Below are positions 9,018 through 17,650 of a stretch of DNA of 62,570 bases, piece after piece (within the stretch, counting starts at the first letter, position 1; each line of letters starts with the position of its first letter). A program made the position numbers and the translations under genes. The notes below the pieces were generated by a model. It saw nothing but the letters and a program-made list of their open reading frames with translations, searched no databases and had not been told where the DNA came from. This DNA is from Alphaproteobacteria bacterium (GTDB taxonomy: Bacteria > Pseudomonadota > Alphaproteobacteria > Micavibrionales > UBA2020), in assembly GCA_004297545.1 (NCBI GenBank), contig SCTB01000039.1, positions 1 to 62,570 on the forward strand, given 5' to 3'.

Positions 9018-11137
9018 GCTTTCCCCGCCAGATGTTTCATGACGTTTTCGATCATGCTGTTGCCGACATAGTCCTGCATCGACAGGACCGATTCAGGGTG
9101 GAACTGCACCGCCCAGATCGGCAGAGTCTTGTGGCACAGCGCCATGATGACGCCGTTGTCGTTGGTGGCGATGACCTCCAGTTCCTTGGGCAGCGTGGCG
9201 GCAAGGCCGTGGATGGAATGATATGCGCCCACGACGCAGGGGTTGGGTACGCCCTCGAACAGGGCATGGCTTGTATGCTTGATGGTCCAGGTTTTTCCAT
9301 GATGCGGCTTCTGCAGATAGCCGAGGGTGCCGCCGAAGGCCTCAAATGTTCCCTGAAGCCCAAGGCAGACGCCAAACTGGGGGATTTTCGCCTCCGCGCA
9401 GCGCCTGACCATGCCGGGCACGTCGAACTGCTCGGGCATGCCGGGCCCCGGCGAGTGGACGATTAGATGCGGCTTGTGCGCCAGCAGGGTTTCGAGCGGA
9501 GTGCCGTGGCGGTAGGTGACGGCCTTCGCGCCCGTCTGGCGGATATAATCGGCCAGCGTATGCACGAAGGAATCCTCGTTGTCGATAAGAATAACCGTCT
9601 TGTTCTCCCCCGTTCGCACGGCGGGACGGTCCGCGGCGGGGCGGATGTCGCCGGCAAGGATGCGCTTGAACGACGTCGCCTTGGTATGCGTTTCCGCGGC
9701 TTCTTCTTCAGGAACGGAATCATACACGATGCTGGCGCCGGCCTGATAGATGGCCGTGCCGTTTTTCAGGTGCAGGGTGCGAATGGTGATGCCGGTATTC
9801 ACGTCGCCGCTGAAATGCAGCGCGCCCACAGCCGCGCCGTAGAATTCGCGTGTCGCAGGCTCGAAACTCTCGACGATCTTCGCGGCTTCCGTCTTGGGCG
9901 CGCCCGTCAGCGTGACAGCCCACATATGCGAGAGGAAGGCATCGACGCCGTCGAAACCTTCGCGCAGCGTGCCCTCGACATGGTCGACGGTATGGAACAG
10001 GCCGACATAGGCCTCGATCTGACGCCGCGCCAGCAGGCGCACGGAGCCGGGTTCGCAAATGCGCGCCTTGTCGTTGCGGTCGACGTCGGTGCACATGGTC
10101 AGCTCGGCTTCGTCCTTTTTCGAATTCAGCAGTTCCTGCAGTATTTTCGCGTCCTCGATGACGGCGGCCTGCCCCGGCGTCTTGCTGCGGCGCGCGGTGC
10201 CGGAAATCGGGCAGGATTCGACGCGGCGGCCCTCCACGCGCACGAACATCTCGGGCGAAGCGCCCACCAGCTGCTCGTCCCCCATCTGCACCAGGAATTC
10301 ATAGGGCGAGGGGTTGACGCGGCGGATATTGCGGAACAGCTGCGCGGGCGAGCCCGTGAAAGGCGCATGGAACTTGCGGCTCAACACAACTTCGAACACG
10401 TCCCCTTTCCGGATATGTTCGCCGGCTTTCGTCACCATCGCCGCATATTCGGCGTCGCTCATGTTGCTGGTAATCTCCGCCGTGGCGGAAGTGGCCGCGG
10501 CAGGCGCGGCGGAAGCCTCGGGCCGGGCAACGCCCTGTGTCGTCACTTTTCCGTCCGCGAATTCATAGTCACGGCGGAAGACGGTTTCCTTGCGGCGGTC
10601 GAGCAGGTGGAGCGTATCCGGCAGGTAGAGGTGGAACAGGCTGCCGTCGCGCGCGTGTTTCAGCGGCACGGGGTTGAAGCAGAACAACAGGTCGTATTTG
10701 AACGCGCCGTAGAACCCGGCGAAGTTTTCGCCGTGCTGCGAGAGCTTCATCAGATGCCGCAGCGGGGAGAGCGGCGAAGGCTGGCGCGAGCGTTCTTCTT
10801 CCGAAAAGCTGCGCGCCGGTTTTGCGATTTCGCAGCGCAAGGTCTTCGCATCGGATTTTCCGATGGTGAATGAAACATCAGGCTTGTCCCTGAACAGCGC
10901 CGTGATGATCGCGATGATCTTCTCCCCGCGTGTATTCAGCGCCCGGAACTCGCAGGCGCCCTGAAAGCCCAGCACTTCGATTGGCGGGGCGGCGAAGCCG
11001 ATGTCCCAGCGCGAATAGCGCCCGGGGTAATCGGTGTCGGAAGCCATATACATGCCCTTGCCCGTCTCCAGGCGGTCGAGCAGGAAATCAATCCCGGCGT
11101 CATAGGGCAGGGGGGTGTCGGTATGCGTAATCTTCAT
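9014..11137 (-). CDS. trpE(G): Anthranilate synthase, fused TrpE-TrpG
   Basis: Makes anthranilate from chorismate and glutamine. Residues 1 to about 500 are the chorismate-binding component I, with GDVFEVVLSRKF, SCPISGTARR, the DKARICEPGSV block and TLTGAPKTEA. A linker near 505-520 leads to a class I glutamine amidotransferase: VILIDNEDSFV, HSPGPG, nucleophile Cys591 in GVCLGLQ, and the His/Glu pair in QFHPES. The length (707) and LGLQ wording match the rhizobial-type TrpE(G) fusion. In many alphaproteobacteria that fusion sits apart from the other trp genes; here it is the first gene of the whole operon. A leader peptide with three Trp codons lies 72 bases upstream. Confidence 0.96.
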   Translation of the reverse strand: MKITHTDTPLPYDAGIDFLLDRLETGKGMYMASDTDYPGRYSRWDIGFAAPPIEVLGFQGACEFRALNTRGEKIIAIITALFRDKPDVSFTIGKSDAKTLRCEIAKPARSFSEEERSRQPSPLSPLRHLMKLSQHGENFAGFYGAFKYDLLFCFNPVPLKHARDGSLFHLYLPDTLHLLDRRKETVFRRDYEFADGKVTTQGVARPEASAAPAAATSATAEITSNMSDAEYAAMVTKAGEHIRKGDVFEVVLSRKFHAPFTGSPAQLFRNIRRVNPSPYEFLVQMGDEQLVGASPEMFVRVEGRRVESCPISGTARRSKTPGQAAVIEDAKILQELLNSKKDEAELTMCTDVDRNDKARICEPGSVRLLARRQIEAYVGLFHTVDHVEGTLREGFDGVDAFLSHMWAVTLTGAPKTEAAKIVESFEPATREFYGAAVGALHFSGDVNTGITIRTLHLKNGTAIYQAGASIVYDSVPEEEAAETHTKATSFKRILAGDIRPAADRPAVRTGENKTVILIDNEDSFVHTLADYIRQTGAKAVTYRHGTPLETLLAHKPHLIVHSPGPGMPEQFDVPGMVRRCAEAKIPQFGVCLGLQGTFEAFGGTLGYLQKPHHGKTWTIKHTSHALFEGVPNPCVVGAYHSIHGLAATLPKELEVIATNDNGVIMALCHKTLPIWAVQFHPESVLSMQDYVGNSMIENVMKHLAGKA

Positions 11138-11149
11138 GGCGCAGCCTTT

Positions 11150-11209
11150 AAAAAAGGGCGGAAAAACAGCTTAACATTGGAATTTTTTGAAAAACAGGGA
11201 TATGGGCGG
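11150..11209 (-). promoter_or_regulatory. Putative trp attenuator between leader peptide and trpE(G)
   Basis: Downstream of the leader stop, the minus strand holds CCGCCC twice: just after the stop (11204-11209) and again at 11156-11161, directly before a run of six T (11150-11155). Either copy can pair with the GGTGG of the Trp-codon run. A second possible pairing joins ACAGGG in the leader peptide to CCCTGT downstream. Alternative pairings followed by a T-run are what a transcription attenuator needs. I cannot draw a strong independent terminator stem, so the exact folding is uncertain. Confidence 0.5.
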
Positions 11210-11263
11210 TCAGGCCCACCACCAGGCGCGAACGGAACGGAGATATGAAATACCCTGTGTCAT
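11210..11263 (-). CDS. trpL: trp operon leader peptide
   Basis: A 17-codon frame encodes MTQGISYLRSVRAWWWA, with three consecutive TGG codons just before the last sense codon and a TGA stop. It lies 72 bases upstream of trpE(G) on the same strand. Trp codons at the end of a short upstream peptide are the hallmark of ribosome-mediated attenuation, known for rhizobial trpE(G), whose leader also has a Trp triplet. No strong Shine-Dalgarno is visible before the ATG. A TTGACC at 11294-11299 could be a -35 element, but I see no convincing -10. Confidence 0.8.
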   Translation of the reverse strand: MTQGISYLRSVRAWWWA

Positions 11264-11408
11264 GCAGTTATTGGAGCATTTTTATGGCATAGAGGTCAAC
11301 TTATTTGCATTTTATTTACAGAAAAAATTATGCCACGGACTGTTCAAAAACTGCACGATTGCTTAATAAAGCAGTGGTAAGCTGGCCTTCAGAAAAAGCA
11401 AAGGTAAC

Positions 11409-11894
11409 GTGAAAGCAAATATCATAGAGGCCCGCGAAGATCTGTCTGCTGTCGTCCGGCAGGCGGTCGAGGAAGCGTTCAATACGATGCTCCAGCAGCC
11501 TGTGCTCGCCGGCAAGCGGGCGCCGTCGCAGGACTTCAGCGAGGTGGTATTCGTCAACGTGAAGCTGAATCACGGCCCGACCACCATCGATTTCAGCTTC
11601 AAGTTCGACATGCAGCTGCTGATTCAGGCCGCGCAGCAGGTGTTCTCCGCGGAATACATCAAAAACAACGCGATTCACGAAGATATCGGCTGCGAGATCG
11701 TCAATATCGTCTGCCACAAGGTCAAGGCCTACCTGAACGAGGAAGGGTACTTTACCGAGATGGGATTCCCCTATGTGCCGGAACCAGGCGAGAGGCTGCC
11801 GGTAAAAGGGGATTTCGTGCAGATGCACTTTTTCTACCGCGGCAAGGATGCGCAGCCCAGAATCGGCGTTGCGGTGGATAGCTGCGTGGTCTAG
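11409..11894 (+). CDS. CheX-like phosphatase-domain protein
   Basis: 161 residues, GTG start preceded by AAAGGTAAC. The central helix GCEIVNIVCHKVKAYLNE followed by a short segment and GFPYVPE resembles the CheX fold (GEIxN helix, then LGLPxVI), where a conserved Glu and Asn remove phosphate from CheY-type receivers. The N-terminal half with NHGPTTIDFSF and a hydrophobic FDMQLLIQ segment fits the CheX beta-alpha-beta arrangement. No chemotaxis genes are in the window, so the partner is unknown; the receiver cluster 24 kb away is a conceivable client. The assignment rests on motif resemblance only. Confidence 0.5.
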   Translation: MKANIIEAREDLSAVVRQAVEEAFNTMLQQPVLAGKRAPSQDFSEVVFVNVKLNHGPTTIDFSFKFDMQLLIQAAQQVFSAEYIKNNAIHEDIGCEIVNIVCHKVKAYLNEEGYFTEMGFPYVPEPGERLPVKGDFVQMHFFYRGKDAQPRIGVAVDSCVV

Positions 11895-11914
11895 AGGGGA
11901 AATTTTAGGCTTTT

Positions 11915-12211
11915 TCAGCCCGGGCCCTTGTTGGCGAAATAGGCGATGCGCTGCTGCTCCTGAGCATAGAATTCCCGGTCTTTGGCGTCCTGCAGAAGTT
12001 GGTCCGCCTGGCGCTTTTCTTCCGCGGCCTGCGCCATCATGCGCTGCTCGGGCGTTGTGGATTCCATGGTTGCGAGTTTCAAAAGTCCCCCCACGATGCC
12101 GACTTCGACTTTCATCATGGTCATTGTCGGATCGTCTATGACGCCAATGGAAGATGCAGGGAGGAACTTGCTGACGGTTTTGCCGAGATCGGTGAACATT
12201 GAGGTGGACAT
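11915..12211 (-). CDS. Hypothetical protein, small, charged C-terminal helix
   Basis: 98 residues from the ATG at 12211, which has AGGAAGGAG about nine bases upstream; the open frame begins 11 codons earlier without a signal. The N-terminal half is mildly hydrophobic (VEVGIVGGLLKLA near 45-58). The C-terminal half is a likely amphipathic helix rich in Gln, Glu, Ala and Lys (EQRMMAQAAEEKRQADQ). No family recognised, and no signal peptide. It converges with the CheX-like gene, 20 bases apart. Confidence 0.5.
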   Translation of the reverse strand: MSTSMFTDLGKTVSKFLPASSIGVIDDPTMTMMKVEVGIVGGLLKLATMESTTPEQRMMAQAAEEKRQADQLLQDAKDREFYAQEQQRIAYFANKGPG

Positions 12212-12345
12212 GAACGAAAACTCCTTCCTGCTTTCAAATCCCATTTCTAATATATTAACATATCGTTAATGAAAGTGCAAAAATGTCAAAATAGTTGTTT
12301 AGTATCAATTGTTTAATTTATTTTCAAAAGCCCGGAAACAAATGA

Positions 12346-12375
12346 TTGACAGAATCTGTGTTGGCGGGCTAAACA
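12346..12375 (+). promoter_or_regulatory. Possible sigma-70 promoter before the glycine-rich membrane protein
   Basis: A perfect TTGACA (12346-12351) is followed after 18 bases by TAAACA (12370-12375), about 45 bases before the ATG at 12420. The region just upstream (12240-12345) is markedly AT-rich compared with the surrounding genes. The -10 match is weak. Confidence 0.35.
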
Positions 12376-12419
12376 CTGCATATCGTTTTTCATAGCCCCA
12401 CTTAAGAGGATGTGTACAG

Positions 12420-12893
12420 ATGTCTAACAGCAGCAGAAGTTCAGGCGGCGGTTTCGGCGCCTTCGGTCTTACCGGTTTCATTGGCTCCATTGTGGCCTGG
12501 TGCAATACTCCCGCTTTCGTCGGCTGGGCTGGCGCAGGTAAAGCTCTCATGGTCGGCGCAGCGACCTCCATCGGCGGCACGCTCTTGGCAATCCCCGCCG
12601 CTATCGGCGGCGCGATCATCGGCGGCATCGCCGGTCTCGCCACGGGAAGCAAGAAAGTGGCTGTCGCGGGCGCTATCGGCGGCGCGGTCCTTTGCGGTAT
12701 CGGCGGCGGCATCTACGGCGCGGTCGAAGGTTATGACTTCGGCAAGAAGGCCCTGACGGAAGGCTGCAAGACGGCATTCAACCAGGTTTCGGATCCGGCT
12801 GCCGCGTCTTCGCAGGCAAAAGCCTATGCCGCTTACAACCTGTCGGCAGAGCAACAAGGCGCACGCCAGGTCTGGACGGTCCAGCCGGGCTAA
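12420..12893 (+). CDS. Glycine-zipper membrane protein, unknown function
   Basis: 157 residues, ATG start with AGAGGA about 8 bases upstream. From about 20 to 105 the protein is a run of hydrophobic segments packed with Gly-Gly and small-residue spacing (GGAIIGGIAGLATG, AGAIGGAVLCGIGGGIYGA). This matches glycine-zipper segments that associate in membranes. The C-terminal 50 residues are soluble and Ala/Gln-rich. There is no clear cleavable signal. It stands alone with its own terminator immediately downstream. The function is not recognisable. Confidence 0.6.
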   Translation: MSNSSRSSGGGFGAFGLTGFIGSIVAWCNTPAFVGWAGAGKALMVGAATSIGGTLLAIPAAIGGAIIGGIAGLATGSKKVAVAGAIGGAVLCGIGGGIYGAVEGYDFGKKALTEGCKTAFNQVSDPAAASSQAKAYAAYNLSAEQQGARQVWTVQPG

Positions 12894-12908
12894 GCCCCTC
12901 CACTCTTC

Positions 12909-12940
12909 AAAAAAGGCGGTCTTCGCGGGCCGCCTTTTTT
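12909..12940 (+). terminator. Rho-independent terminator after the glycine-rich gene
   Basis: Inverted repeat with 11-base arms (AAAAAAGGCGG and CCGCCTTTTTT) around a 10-base loop, ending in a T-run, 15 bases after the stop at 12893. It may work in both directions because the A-run mirrors the T-run. Confidence 0.85.
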
Positions 12941-13174
12941 ATTTTCTGGAATCCCTCCTTTGATATGCGTAGCCCCTCGGGAAATAAACATAATATGAGG
13001 CGGCTCCGGGCGGGTGAGGGTAAAGTAACCTGCGCACTCTGAAAACACTGTGTCTGATGGAACACCCGGGCACGGTTTTTGCTTTATATATCGCGAAAGT
13101 TGAACGCCTGCCTTTGAATTTGATGGCAGGGTACTATATGGCGCAGGGCCAAGGACTGCTCTCTGGAGATTTTC

Positions 13175-14401
13175 ATGCGGAATGCCATCGTTTTCTTCGT
13201 CATTGCCGTGCTGGGATACGCCGCCTGGGCGCACTACAAGTCCGGGAATAAGGGCGGTCCGCCTGGCGGCATGGGCATGCCCGCCGCGCAGGTCGAGGTC
13301 GCCGAAGTGAAAGAGCGCGAGGTGCAGCTGTGGAACGAATTCTCCGGCCGCCTTGCGGCGGTGGATGCCGCCGAAATCCGCCCGCGCGTTTCCGGCCCCG
13401 TCGAATCCGTGAATTTCAAGAACGGCGCCGCCGTGCAGAAGGGCGATCTGCTCTTCGTCATCGATCCGAAGCCGTACAAATCCGAAGTCGCCCGCCTGAA
13501 GGGGCTGCTCGCCTCGGCCGAGGCGCAGGAAGCGCTTGCGCAGACCGAATTCAGCCGTACCGAGGGGCTGTTCCAGTCGAAGGCGATTTCGCAGCGTGAA
13601 TTCGACCAGCGCCGCAACGATCTCAACGTCGCCATCGCCGCGAAAAAAAGCGCCGAAGCCGCGCTGGAAGCCGCGCAACTGAACCTCGACTACACCGAGG
13701 TGAAGGCGCCGATTACGGGCCGCGCCGGCCGCGCCGAAGTGACCGTCGGCAACATGGTGCAGGCGGGGCCCAACGCGCCCATGCTGACCATGATTGCTTC
13801 CATCTCGCCGATTTACGCCGAATTTGAAATGGACGAGGCCACCTACCTGCGTTACGCGAAGGCGACAGCGGCCGAGCGCGCGCGCATCCCCGTCAGGCTG
13901 GGCCTCGCGACCGAAACCGGCACGCCGCATGAGGGGCGCATCGAATCCTTCGACAACCGCCTCGATTCCGCGAGCGGCACGATCCGCGTGCGCGCCCTCT
14001 TCGACAACGCCGACGGCGCTTTGGTGCCCGGTCTTTTCGCCCGCATCCGCATTGCTGATGCGGCCCCCTCCAAAGTTCTTCTTATCAACGACCGCGCGGT
14101 CGGCACCGACCAGGACAAGAAATTCGTTCTGGCGGTGAATGCCGAGAACAAGGCGGAATACCGGCAGGTGAAGCTGGGCCCCCCCGCCGAAGGCCTGCGT
14201 GTTGTCGAAGAAGGCCTGAATGCCGGCGACAAAATCATCATCAGCGGCCTCCTGCCCACCATGCACCCCGGCATCGACGTCGTTCCGCAGCTGGTGGCGA
14301 TGGATGCGCCGCCGCAGGCCCCGGCCCCGCCCGTGCCGAACACCGGCAATACGCAGCCCTCGACCGATAATGCTCCGCCGCCCGGGGATAACAAGAAATG
14401 A
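13175..14401 (+). CDS. RND efflux pump periplasmic adaptor (MFP/HlyD-type)
   Basis: 408-residue AcrA/MexA-class adaptor. It has an N-terminal membrane anchor or signal (residues 4-20), no lipobox Cys, then the barrel-sandwich/lipoyl half-motif AEIRPRVSGPVESV. An alpha-hairpin follows (about 108-170) with the conserved LDYTEVKAPITGRAGRA return strand, then the beta-barrel and membrane-proximal domains. The C-terminal 35 residues are proline-rich and probably disordered. The stop overlaps the pump gene by 4 bases. Together they need a TolC-like outer-membrane channel, which is not in the window. No adjacent TetR or MarR regulator is seen, and the substrate is unknown. Confidence 0.92.
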   Translation: MRNAIVFFVIAVLGYAAWAHYKSGNKGGPPGGMGMPAAQVEVAEVKEREVQLWNEFSGRLAAVDAAEIRPRVSGPVESVNFKNGAAVQKGDLLFVIDPKPYKSEVARLKGLLASAEAQEALAQTEFSRTEGLFQSKAISQREFDQRRNDLNVAIAAKKSAEAALEAAQLNLDYTEVKAPITGRAGRAEVTVGNMVQAGPNAPMLTMIASISPIYAEFEMDEATYLRYAKATAAERARIPVRLGLATETGTPHEGRIESFDNRLDSASGTIRVRALFDNADGALVPGLFARIRIADAAPSKVLLINDRAVGTDQDKKFVLAVNAENKAEYRQVKLGPPAEGLRVVEEGLNAGDKIIISGLLPTMHPGIDVVPQLVAMDAPPQAPAPPVPNTGNTQPSTDNAPPPGDNKK

Positions 14402-17400
14402 ACATCTCGCGGTTCTTCATCGACCGGCCCATCCTCGCGAGCGTGCTCTCGATACTGATTTTTATCGCGGGCGCGGCGTCGATGTTCACCCTGCCGGTCG
14501 CCGAATACCCCGAGGTCGTGCCGCCTTCCGTCGTCGTCTCCGCCAGCTATCCGGGCGCGAACCCGCAGGTGATCGCCGAAACCGTCGCCATGCCGCTGGA
14601 GCAGCAGATCAACGGGGTCGAGAACATGCTCTACATGTTCTCGCAGGCGACGTCCGACGGCCAGATCTCCGTGACCATCACTTTCAAGATCGGCACCGAC
14701 CCCGACAAGGCCCAGCAGGAAGTGCAGAACCGCGTCAACCAGGCCCTGCCGCGTCTGCCCGATATCGTGCGCCAGTTCGGCGTGACGACGATCAAAAGTT
14801 CTTCCGACATCACGATGGTCGTGCATCTTCTGTCGCCGAAGGAACGCTACGACATGCTTTACCTTGGCAACTACGCGTTGCTCAACATCCAGAACCGGTT
14901 GCAGCGGCTGCCGGGCGTGGGCCGCGTATGGGTCTTCGGCGCCTCCGATTACGCGATGCGGGTCTGGCTCGATCCGGACAAAATCGCCTCCCGCGGCATG
15001 AGCGCCAGCGACGTCGTGAACGCCATCCGCGGGCAAAATTTACAGGTTGCCGCCGGCGTCATCGGCGCGCCGCCCGCCCCCGACGGCACAACGCTGCAGC
15101 TGAACGTCAGTGCGCAGGGGCGCCTGACGACGGAAGAGGAATTCCGCAATATCATATTAAAGACAGGCGCGGACGGCGCCGTCACCCGCCTGAAAGACGT
15201 CGCCCGCATCGAGCTCGGCTCGGCGCTGTATTCCCTGCGCTCGCTGCTCGATAACCAGCCCGCCATCGGCATCGGCGTGTTTCAGGCGCCGGGGTCGAAT
15301 ACCATCGCCGTTTCGGACGCCATCCGCAAGGAAATGGAGCTGATCAAGCAGGATTTCCCCGAGGACGTCGATTACGCCATCGTCTATGATCCCACGACCT
15401 TCGTGAAGGAGTCCATCCGCGCCGTCGTGCATACGCTGCTCGAAGCCGTGGCGCTGGTCGTTCTTGTCGTCATCCTGTTCCTGCAGACCTGGCGCGCGTC
15501 GCTCATTCCGCTGCTGGCGGTCCCTGTTTCGATCGTCGGTACCTTCGCGCTGATGAAGCTGATGGGGTTTTCCATCAATGCCCTGTCGCTGTTCGGGCTT
15601 GTGCTTTCCATCGGCATCGTCGTGGACGACGCCATCGTCGTGGTCGAAAACGCGCAGCGCAACATCGAAGAGGGAAAATCCCCGCGCGAGGCGACCTATC
15701 AGGCGATGCGCGAGGTCTCGGGGCCGATCATCGCCATCGCGCTCACGCTCATCACGGTTTTCGTGCCGATCGCCTTTATCAGCGGTCTTACGGGCCAGTT
15801 CTACCGCCAGTTCGCGCTCACCATCGCCTGCTCGACCATCATTTCGGCCTTCAATTCGCTGACGTTAAGCCCCGCGCTGACGGCGTTGCTGCTGAAGAAG
15901 CATAACGGCAAGCAGAGCATTCCGTCCGCCTCGGAAAATCCGCTCGGATGGTTCTTCGGCCACTTCAACCGGTTGTTCCTGAAGGCCGGCAACAGCTATT
16001 CGGGCGGCGTGCGCGGGGTGCTGCGCCACAAGCTGGCGGCGATGATCGTCTACGTCGGGCTTATCCTGCTCACCGGCTTTGCCTTTATCAGGACGCCGAC
16101 CGGCTATATTCCGCAGCTCGACAAGCAATACCTGATCGCTTTTACCATCCTGCCTGACGGCGCGACGCTCGACCGTTCCGAAGACGTCGTCCGGCGGATG
16201 TCGGATATCATCATGAAAACGCCGGGCGTCGCGCATGCGGTCGCTTTCCCCGGCCTTTCCATCAACGGGTTTACGGTCTCCTCCAACGCCGGAGTCGTCT
16301 TCATCACGCTCAAGCCGTTCGAGGAGCGCAATCATCCCGGCATGTCGGCGCTGGAGATCGTGGGCAGCCTGACAGGCCAATTCTCGGCCATTCACGATGC
16401 GCTTGTCGTCGTTGTGCCGCCGCCGCCTGTCATCGGCCTCGGCTCCACCGGCGGCTTCAAGGTGCAGATCGAAGACCGCGCCGACGCCGGCAACGAAGAG
16501 CTATACAAAGCCGCGCAGGCCGTCCTGGGGCGCATTTATCAGACGCCTACATTCTTTCCGATGGCGACTTTCAGCGGCTACCAAATCAACGTGCCGCAGA
16601 TCCGCGTCGACATCGACCGCACGCGGGCGATGCAGCTGGGCGTGCCGATCGCCGGCGTCTTCGAGACGATGCAGATATACCTAGGGTCGCTCTACGTGAA
16701 CGACTTCAACAAGTTCGGCAAGACCTACCAGGTTATCGTGCAGGCGGACGGCCGTTTTCGCGCCAAGGCGGAAGATATCACGAAACTCAAAGTGCGCAAC
16801 CTGAACGGCGACATGGTGCCGCTGGGAAGCTTTCTGACCGTCGTGCAGAGCTACGGCCCCGAGCGCGCCATGCGTTACAACGGGATGCGCAGCGCAGATA
16901 TCAACAGCGCAACGGCGCCCGGCTACTCCACGGGCGAGGCCCAGGCCATGATGGAGCAAATACTGAAGGAAACCCTGCCCAAGAGCATGAGCTATGAATG
17001 GACCGACCTGACCTATCAGCAGATACTCGCCGGCAATACGGCCATCTATGTCTTTCCCTTGTGCGTGCTGCTCGTTTTCCTTGTGCTGGCCGCCCAGTAT
17101 GAAAGCCTGGCCCTGCCGCTTGCCGTCATCCTGATCGTGCCGATGTGCCTGCTCTGCGCAATCGCGGGCGTGGCGATGGTGGGCGGAGACAACAATATCT
17201 TCACCCAGATAGGTCTTATGGTGCTGGTCGGCCTTGCCTGCAAGAACGCCATTCTTATCGTCGAATTCGCGCGCGAGCTGGAGCTGGAAGGAAAGACGCC
17301 CGTCGAGGCCGCCATCGAGGCCGCGCGCCTGCGCCTGCGCCCCATCCTGATGACCTCCTTCGCCTTCGTCATGGGCGTGGTGCCGCTGGTCTGGTCCTAC

Positions 17401-17604
17401 GGCGCGGGGGCCGAGATGCGCCATGCCATGGGCGTCGCCGTGTTTTCGGGCATGCTGGGCGTGACCTTCTTCGGCCTTTTCCTGACGCCCGTCTTCTACG
17501 TGCTGCTGCGCCAGATAACAGGCCGCAAGCTGACCTCCGCCGCCCCCCCGTCGCTGCATCACCACGCCGAGGGCCCCCCGCCCGCGGCGGAAGGGGCGGA
17601 TTAG
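14398..17604 (+). CDS. RND efflux transporter, HAE1 (AcrB-like) family
   Basis: 1068-residue inner-membrane proton/drug antiporter. It opens with NISRFFIDRPILASVL, followed by the first TM helix and the porter-domain start VAEYPEVVPPSV. TM4 contains the proton-relay Asp pair in GIVVDDAIVVVEN. The second half repeats the fold, with QYESLALPLAV and GLACKNAILIVEFA carrying the partner Lys. The size matches AcrB/MexB (about 1050). It ends with a short His/Pro-rich tail. It is translated in a coupled fashion from the adaptor gene. The family is certain; the substrate is not predictable from sequence. Confidence 0.95.
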   Translation: MNISRFFIDRPILASVLSILIFIAGAASMFTLPVAEYPEVVPPSVVVSASYPGANPQVIAETVAMPLEQQINGVENMLYMFSQATSDGQISVTITFKIGTDPDKAQQEVQNRVNQALPRLPDIVRQFGVTTIKSSSDITMVVHLLSPKERYDMLYLGNYALLNIQNRLQRLPGVGRVWVFGASDYAMRVWLDPDKIASRGMSASDVVNAIRGQNLQVAAGVIGAPPAPDGTTLQLNVSAQGRLTTEEEFRNIILKTGADGAVTRLKDVARIELGSALYSLRSLLDNQPAIGIGVFQAPGSNTIAVSDAIRKEMELIKQDFPEDVDYAIVYDPTTFVKESIRAVVHTLLEAVALVVLVVILFLQTWRASLIPLLAVPVSIVGTFALMKLMGFSINALSLFGLVLSIGIVVDDAIVVVENAQRNIEEGKSPREATYQAMREVSGPIIAIALTLITVFVPIAFISGLTGQFYRQFALTIACSTIISAFNSLTLSPALTALLLKKHNGKQSIPSASENPLGWFFGHFNRLFLKAGNSYSGGVRGVLRHKLAAMIVYVGLILLTGFAFIRTPTGYIPQLDKQYLIAFTILPDGATLDRSEDVVRRMSDIIMKTPGVAHAVAFPGLSINGFTVSSNAGVVFITLKPFEERNHPGMSALEIVGSLTGQFSAIHDALVVVVPPPPVIGLGSTGGFKVQIEDRADAGNEELYKAAQAVLGRIYQTPTFFPMATFSGYQINVPQIRVDIDRTRAMQLGVPIAGVFETMQIYLGSLYVNDFNKFGKTYQVIVQADGRFRAKAEDITKLKVRNLNGDMVPLGSFLTVVQSYGPERAMRYNGMRSADINSATAPGYSTGEAQAMMEQILKETLPKSMSYEWTDLTYQQILAGNTAIYVFPLCVLLVFLVLAAQYESLALPLAVILIVPMCLLCAIAGVAMVGGDNNIFTQIGLMVLVGLACKNAILIVEFARELELEGKTPVEAAIEAARLRLRPILMTSFAFVMGVVPLVWSYGAGAEMRHAMGVAVFSGMLGVTFFGLFLTPVFYVLLRQITGRKLTSAAPPSLHHHAEGPPPAAEGAD

Positions 17605-17650
17605 GCCCCCTGTTGCAGCGGACTTCAAGTGGCTGTAGAATAACCGCAGC

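Noticed and set aside
9467-10873. 468-codon open frame antisense to trpE(G)
   Set aside because: GC-rich shadow frame; trpE(G) on the other strand is intact with all catalytic motifs.
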